DNA from: Circinella umbellata
Lineage: Eukaryota > Mucoromycota > Mucoromycetes > Mucorales > Lichtheimiaceae
Assembly: GCA_025093555.1 (NCBI GenBank)
Contig: JAIWNF010000009.1
Span: 186,001-250,000 of the forward strand
Reading direction: 5' to 3'
Length of the DNA stretch: 64,000 nt
The notes below the pieces were generated by a model that worked only from the letters and a program-made list of their open reading frames with translations, did no database searches and had not been told where the DNA came from. The translations under genes were made by a program, and so were the position numbers. Positions 60,298-64,000 of this stretch are shown here, piece after piece. How positions within the stretch are numbered: the first letter of the stretch is position 1; each line of letters starts with the position of its first letter.

Positions 60298-63018
60298 GAT
60301 TATAAAAAAAAAAGAAGTTGTTAAACAACAGAAAAAAAAAAAGGGGGACGGTAGAAAGAAAGAAAAATGTCAATGTCCTTTTATACTAAAAAAATAAAAT
60401 AAAATAATAATAGCCGCATCTATTGGGCCCTCCCCCCCCCACCTCTCGAACACTGGGGGAATTCTAATATGTGTGACTTATTCCCAAACCCTAGTGAAGG
60501 GTTCTCTCTCTCTCTCTTTCGAAATATGCATTGTGGGAAATCAATAACAAGCTTTTTTTGTTTTACAAGACAAAAAAGGGTGTGAACCATTTGTCAGCTT
60601 TGTCCAATCGGAATTCATTAACCTGTCAAAAAAGTACTATTAAGTATAATTTATTTTGATCTCCGGAATAAACTTTGATATGGATTAAAGCAACTATTTT
60701 TTTTCAATTCTGACAAAGAAAAGACCAATTAGAAAACAAAACGGATCTCTCCCTTCTCCCCCCCACTTTTTCTCCGATAAAATGAATTTTTCCTTTTTGA
60801 AGTGACCGAGGAAGAAAGATTGAAAAAGGATGCAGTTGGTGAAAATTGATGAATAACAAAAGCGTGTCAATGAAATTAGGATAAAATGGGGGAGGAGGGC
60901 TTATCTTTCTTAGATAGTACTCAAAGAAAAGAAAAAAAAGGACTTTTATGCAAAAAAAAAAAAAGTGGACAGGGCCACAACTAAAAAAAATATTTATAAT
61001 AGGGTCCGGGTTTAGCCATTAGTAACAAAAAAAAGAGATTGGCTTAAATCATGTAATAAACTTTTTTTTTCGGTTGATAGGATGAAAACGTGGCCCAGTT
61101 TTTTTTTTTTTATCAAAGTAACAATAAGAATAATGATAAGTAAAATAATGGGGCTTTTGATTATTATTATTATTATTATTACCTTTCTTTATCCTTCCTT
61201 TCTTCTCTCTTTTCTCCACACAATTATAAAACAATAAACAATTAGATTCAAGTGACACACATGAGTTGTTAAAAAGATTTACACACATCACGTCGTCCTC
61301 CTATAAGTTGACCCCGCATTAATTTTCTAAGATCTTTATTTCCCACACTCTAATTCTTTTTTTTTTCCAAGTTACACACATGACGATGAAGCATTTAATA
61401 GTCTGATAAAAACTTATTCTTGGTTGTATTTATAATATATAGTTTTCTCTCTCTTTTATATTTATTGATAGTAAAGCACATGCATAAACACACACACACA
61501 TATATATGTGTATAAAAATTATATATTAAAACAACCACATCCATTATAATCCATCATAAAGAACTTTTTTTTTTTGGGAACGGAATGGATCGGATCTATT
61601 TGACCTAGCGATGAACTTAGAAAAAAGTTTTGACAGGCATCGTTTTTCTTTTTTTTTGGTATGCGTGTCCAGAGCTACTTGTTAGAATCAATGATGTCAC
61701 GAGTTATTATTTACTTATAGACTTACACAAAGGACTCAAACACTAAAATATCGTATATTCAAAACACACACACACACACACAGAAAAGAGAACTCAATTT
61801 AGAATAATAAATAACAATCTACAAGTCTTTTTTTTTTATTGAATCATTCTGTAGATTATTCTATAGTGAATCTTGTAAAAAAAAAAAAGAAACCGGATTA
61901 TAAAAGCTTTACCCAGTAGAGGTGGGGAGAGGAGAGTATGACATTTATTCTTCATAGTTTTTCTTTGGTTGAAAAAAAAACGAGGGGGGAGTGGGCATTT
62001 CATTCAAAAAAATGTAGTTTTCACAATCAGCTACTCTTATCTATAGCAGTACCCAAACAAAAAAGCAGAGATTGGATTATCAAGAAAACAAAAATGGCTA
62101 TTTATAAAGACCTAGAACTGACCTAATAGATATAATCAAAATTAAAAAGATGATAGGATGATTCATATTCTTTAACTCCCCTCTCCTGTGTGTGTGTTTT
62201 GTTTTACAATGTTACAACAACAGCAACAATGAATAGATTTATCTTAAGACAAATGACCTTGGTTAATATTTCAAGATGATTTTAAATTTAACTTGTAGTG
62301 CATGTTTGATGGAATATATTAGTGTCGAGTTAGAAGAGCTTGGCCACTTGAGAATAAAAAATAAATTGTAGTGAGTACGTAGCGGTATCAATAATACTAC
62401 TATTTTTGTCAATTTATGTTATCTATTACTATTTGTATTTATTAAATGAAAGACATTAATGATCGTTGCCATTGGGGCATACGGTCGCTTTTTTCCTTGC
62501 GATTTACGGACGCATCGAATCGTATAAATATTAGAGAAGAGAAAAGAGTGGCTATCATTGAAACCCCCTAGTAAGTGAAAAAAAAAGTTATACTTGTTTA
62601 AACGTGTGGCATTAATTCATGTTATTACTATGATTAGAAAAAATGAAATAAAAATAACACTTTATACAATTTTTATCCTTTTTTTTTACTCTGAACTTTA
62701 CTCGAGGGAGGAATTTTTAAAAATAAAAGGCGTGGCTATGAATTTCCTTTTTATTATAGCAGGTGTTACTATGTTATACAGGATTTTTCATTCATTTCCG
62801 GTCACAATTACCCTCAACTTTTTTGCTTATGCTATATTTTACACTTATGATATGCTATATTTTTCGCTAATGGTTAATCCCATAAAATCAAGTGTAGCAA
62901 ATACGAAAAAAAAAATCGATATTAGTCGCAAAAAACTCCCCCCCCCTATCATTTATGTAAATCTCTAATCTTCACAAGTGAATCTCATCGACCTCACAAG
63001 TAAGAAAATTATATTCGT

Positions 63019-63099
63019 ATTATAAGCGAAAAATATCGCCTATCATAAGTGAAAATTGATGTTATCATAAGCGAAAAAAAAAATGACATTATAAGCGAA
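63019..63099. repeat. Degenerate 22-24-bp repeat, four copies
   Basis: ATTATAAGCGAA (63019), ATCATAAGTGAA (63042), ATCATAAGCGAA (63064) and ATTATAAGCGAA (63088) are spaced 23, 22 and 24 bp apart, close to two helical turns. Confidence 0.7.
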
Positions 63100-63674
63100 C
63101 AAAATCACATATTAAAAGGTAAAAAATTGAGGGTTGTGTCCGGAAATGCATGCAAAATTCTGTATATGCAATATCAAGATGATAATCCTGGGCAAGCATT
63201 AGGTAAGAAACTTAAAGCCGACACGCACTTACAGAATACAATCACCCATCGATTACTAAACTTTTTTTCCCTTCCCCCACATAAGAACGCACCTACCAAT
63301 AGCAAATCTTTAACACCGATCTTTTTCTGAACTTACTCAATCCCCTCTCTACTACCTCTTACTTTATTCCTTTGTCTTTTCCCTGCCATCCCATCAGGGT
63401 TTTTATTTTTTTTTCCCTTTACATAACATGTATGAGATGTCTCAAACAAATATGCCAAACCTAGCGCTGTGTTCACTGGAGACGTTAAATAAAACAAATA
63501 CTTTTCATCGTATATGCAGCTAAGATTAATAGTTTTGATATTTAGTAATATAAAAATACCGTCTTGTACAAAAAATTATTTAGAGTTCACGTTGACAAAA
63601 TTGAGATATAGGATACTCTATAAAAGTTTATAATTTGTATAAAGAAGAAAAATAAAAATCTAGTTTTATATGGC

Positions 63675-63697
63675 GGGGAGGGAGGGAGGGAGGGAGG
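63675..63697. repeat. (GGGA)n run
   Basis: About five to six GGGA units on the plus strand. Confidence 0.85.
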
Positions 63698-64000
63698 AGA
63701 AATGAAAATGATAGAAACATGTTCAGAATGTCAAGAGAAAAAGAAGAAAGGAGGACAAAAAATAATATGCTAAGAAAAAAAAAAGTATTGGGGATTTTTT
63801 TTAAATGAATAAACAAAAAGTGAATTATATACATAAAAAAAAAAAGACTTTTAGGATGACAATAATTTTACATGAAAGAAAGAAAGAGAACCAAATGACA
63901 AAGAAATTAAAATTAAAAGATGTAGGGTTATAATAAGGGTTACTATTACTGCTAATATTAGAGTTAGTAGTTACTTGTAGTTATTATTAATACATTAATA

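Larger units (their letters stand above)
60298..64000. other. Intergenic region to the right edge
   Basis: 3.7 kb upstream of the aminotransferase. Next to the gene it contains homopolymers and a CTCTCT run; farther right are short open frames at 62594-62968 and 63049-63330 that match nothing I recognise, a degenerate 23-bp repeat (63019-63099) and a purine tetranucleotide run (63675-63697). No gene can be supported; a neighbouring gene may begin beyond the edge. Confidence 0.5.

Noticed and set aside
62594..63330. Two hydrophobic or basic open frames near the right edge
   Set aside because: Composition reflects T- and A-rich sequence and repeats; no domain or plausible gene structure.
1..64000. 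tRNA, rRNA or CRISPR features
   Set aside because: No cloverleaf with a convincing GTTCGA-type B box, no rRNA core sequence and no regularly spaced repeat-spacer array were seen on reading both strands; the short tandem arrays have no unique spacers. A tRNAscan run would settle the tRNA question.

Overview
The window is nuclear DNA of an AT-rich filamentous fungus. Nearly every gene is split by short introns with GTAAGT-like donors and TAG/CAG acceptors, coding regions are separated by long A/T-rich spacers, and the gene set is fungal: ERG11/CYP51, a YPD1-type phosphotransfer protein, an F-BAR/RhoGAP protein, eIF1A and COX11. The combination of a PARP, peroxisomal 4-coumarate-CoA-ligase-like enzymes and a MULE transposon suggests an early-diverging fungus of Mucorales type. 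That placement is inference; no rRNA or tRNA gene was seen to confirm it.

Layout. 0-9.2 kb: two tandem minus-strand acyl-CoA synthetase paralogues. The left one runs off the window edge; the complete right one ends in a peroxisomal SKL. An apparently intact Mutator-like (MULE) transposon of about 4 kb sits between them. 9.2-13.3 kb: spacer with a hairpin cluster and a possible LTR relic. 13.3-15.9 kb: COX11 (+) convergent with a PH-domain protein (-). 19.0-23.1 kb: an 11-exon F-BAR/RhoGAP gene (-). 25.8-28.9 kb: YPD1-like HPt protein (+) convergent with the ER SNARE USE1 (-). 30.3-41.5 kb: one 23-exon gene for a protein of about 2,962 residues that I reconstructed exon by exon; it combines a chromodomain-like N-terminus, a very long ankyrin array, WGR, PARP regulatory and catalytic domains, and a C-terminal PBZ-like zinc finger. 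42.4-44.4 kb: ERG11/CYP51 (-). 44.4-53.3 kb: a gene-poor 8.9-kb stretch with LTR-like relics and minisatellites. 53.3-60.3 kb: a SWIB-domain protein (+), eIF1A (+), a MePCE/Bin3-type RNA cap methyltransferase (+) and a class III aminotransferase (-). 60.3-64 kb: spacer with a small repeat cluster.

The genes do not form an operon or an obvious biosynthetic cluster; they are mostly unrelated housekeeping and signalling genes. The exceptions are the tandem acyl-CoA synthetases, which share exon structure and probably a peroxisomal role. All exon-intron structures given were checked for reading-frame phase and close exactly. The most unusual object is the giant PARP, which joins poly(ADP-ribose) synthesis and a putative poly(ADP-ribose)-binding finger in one chain.
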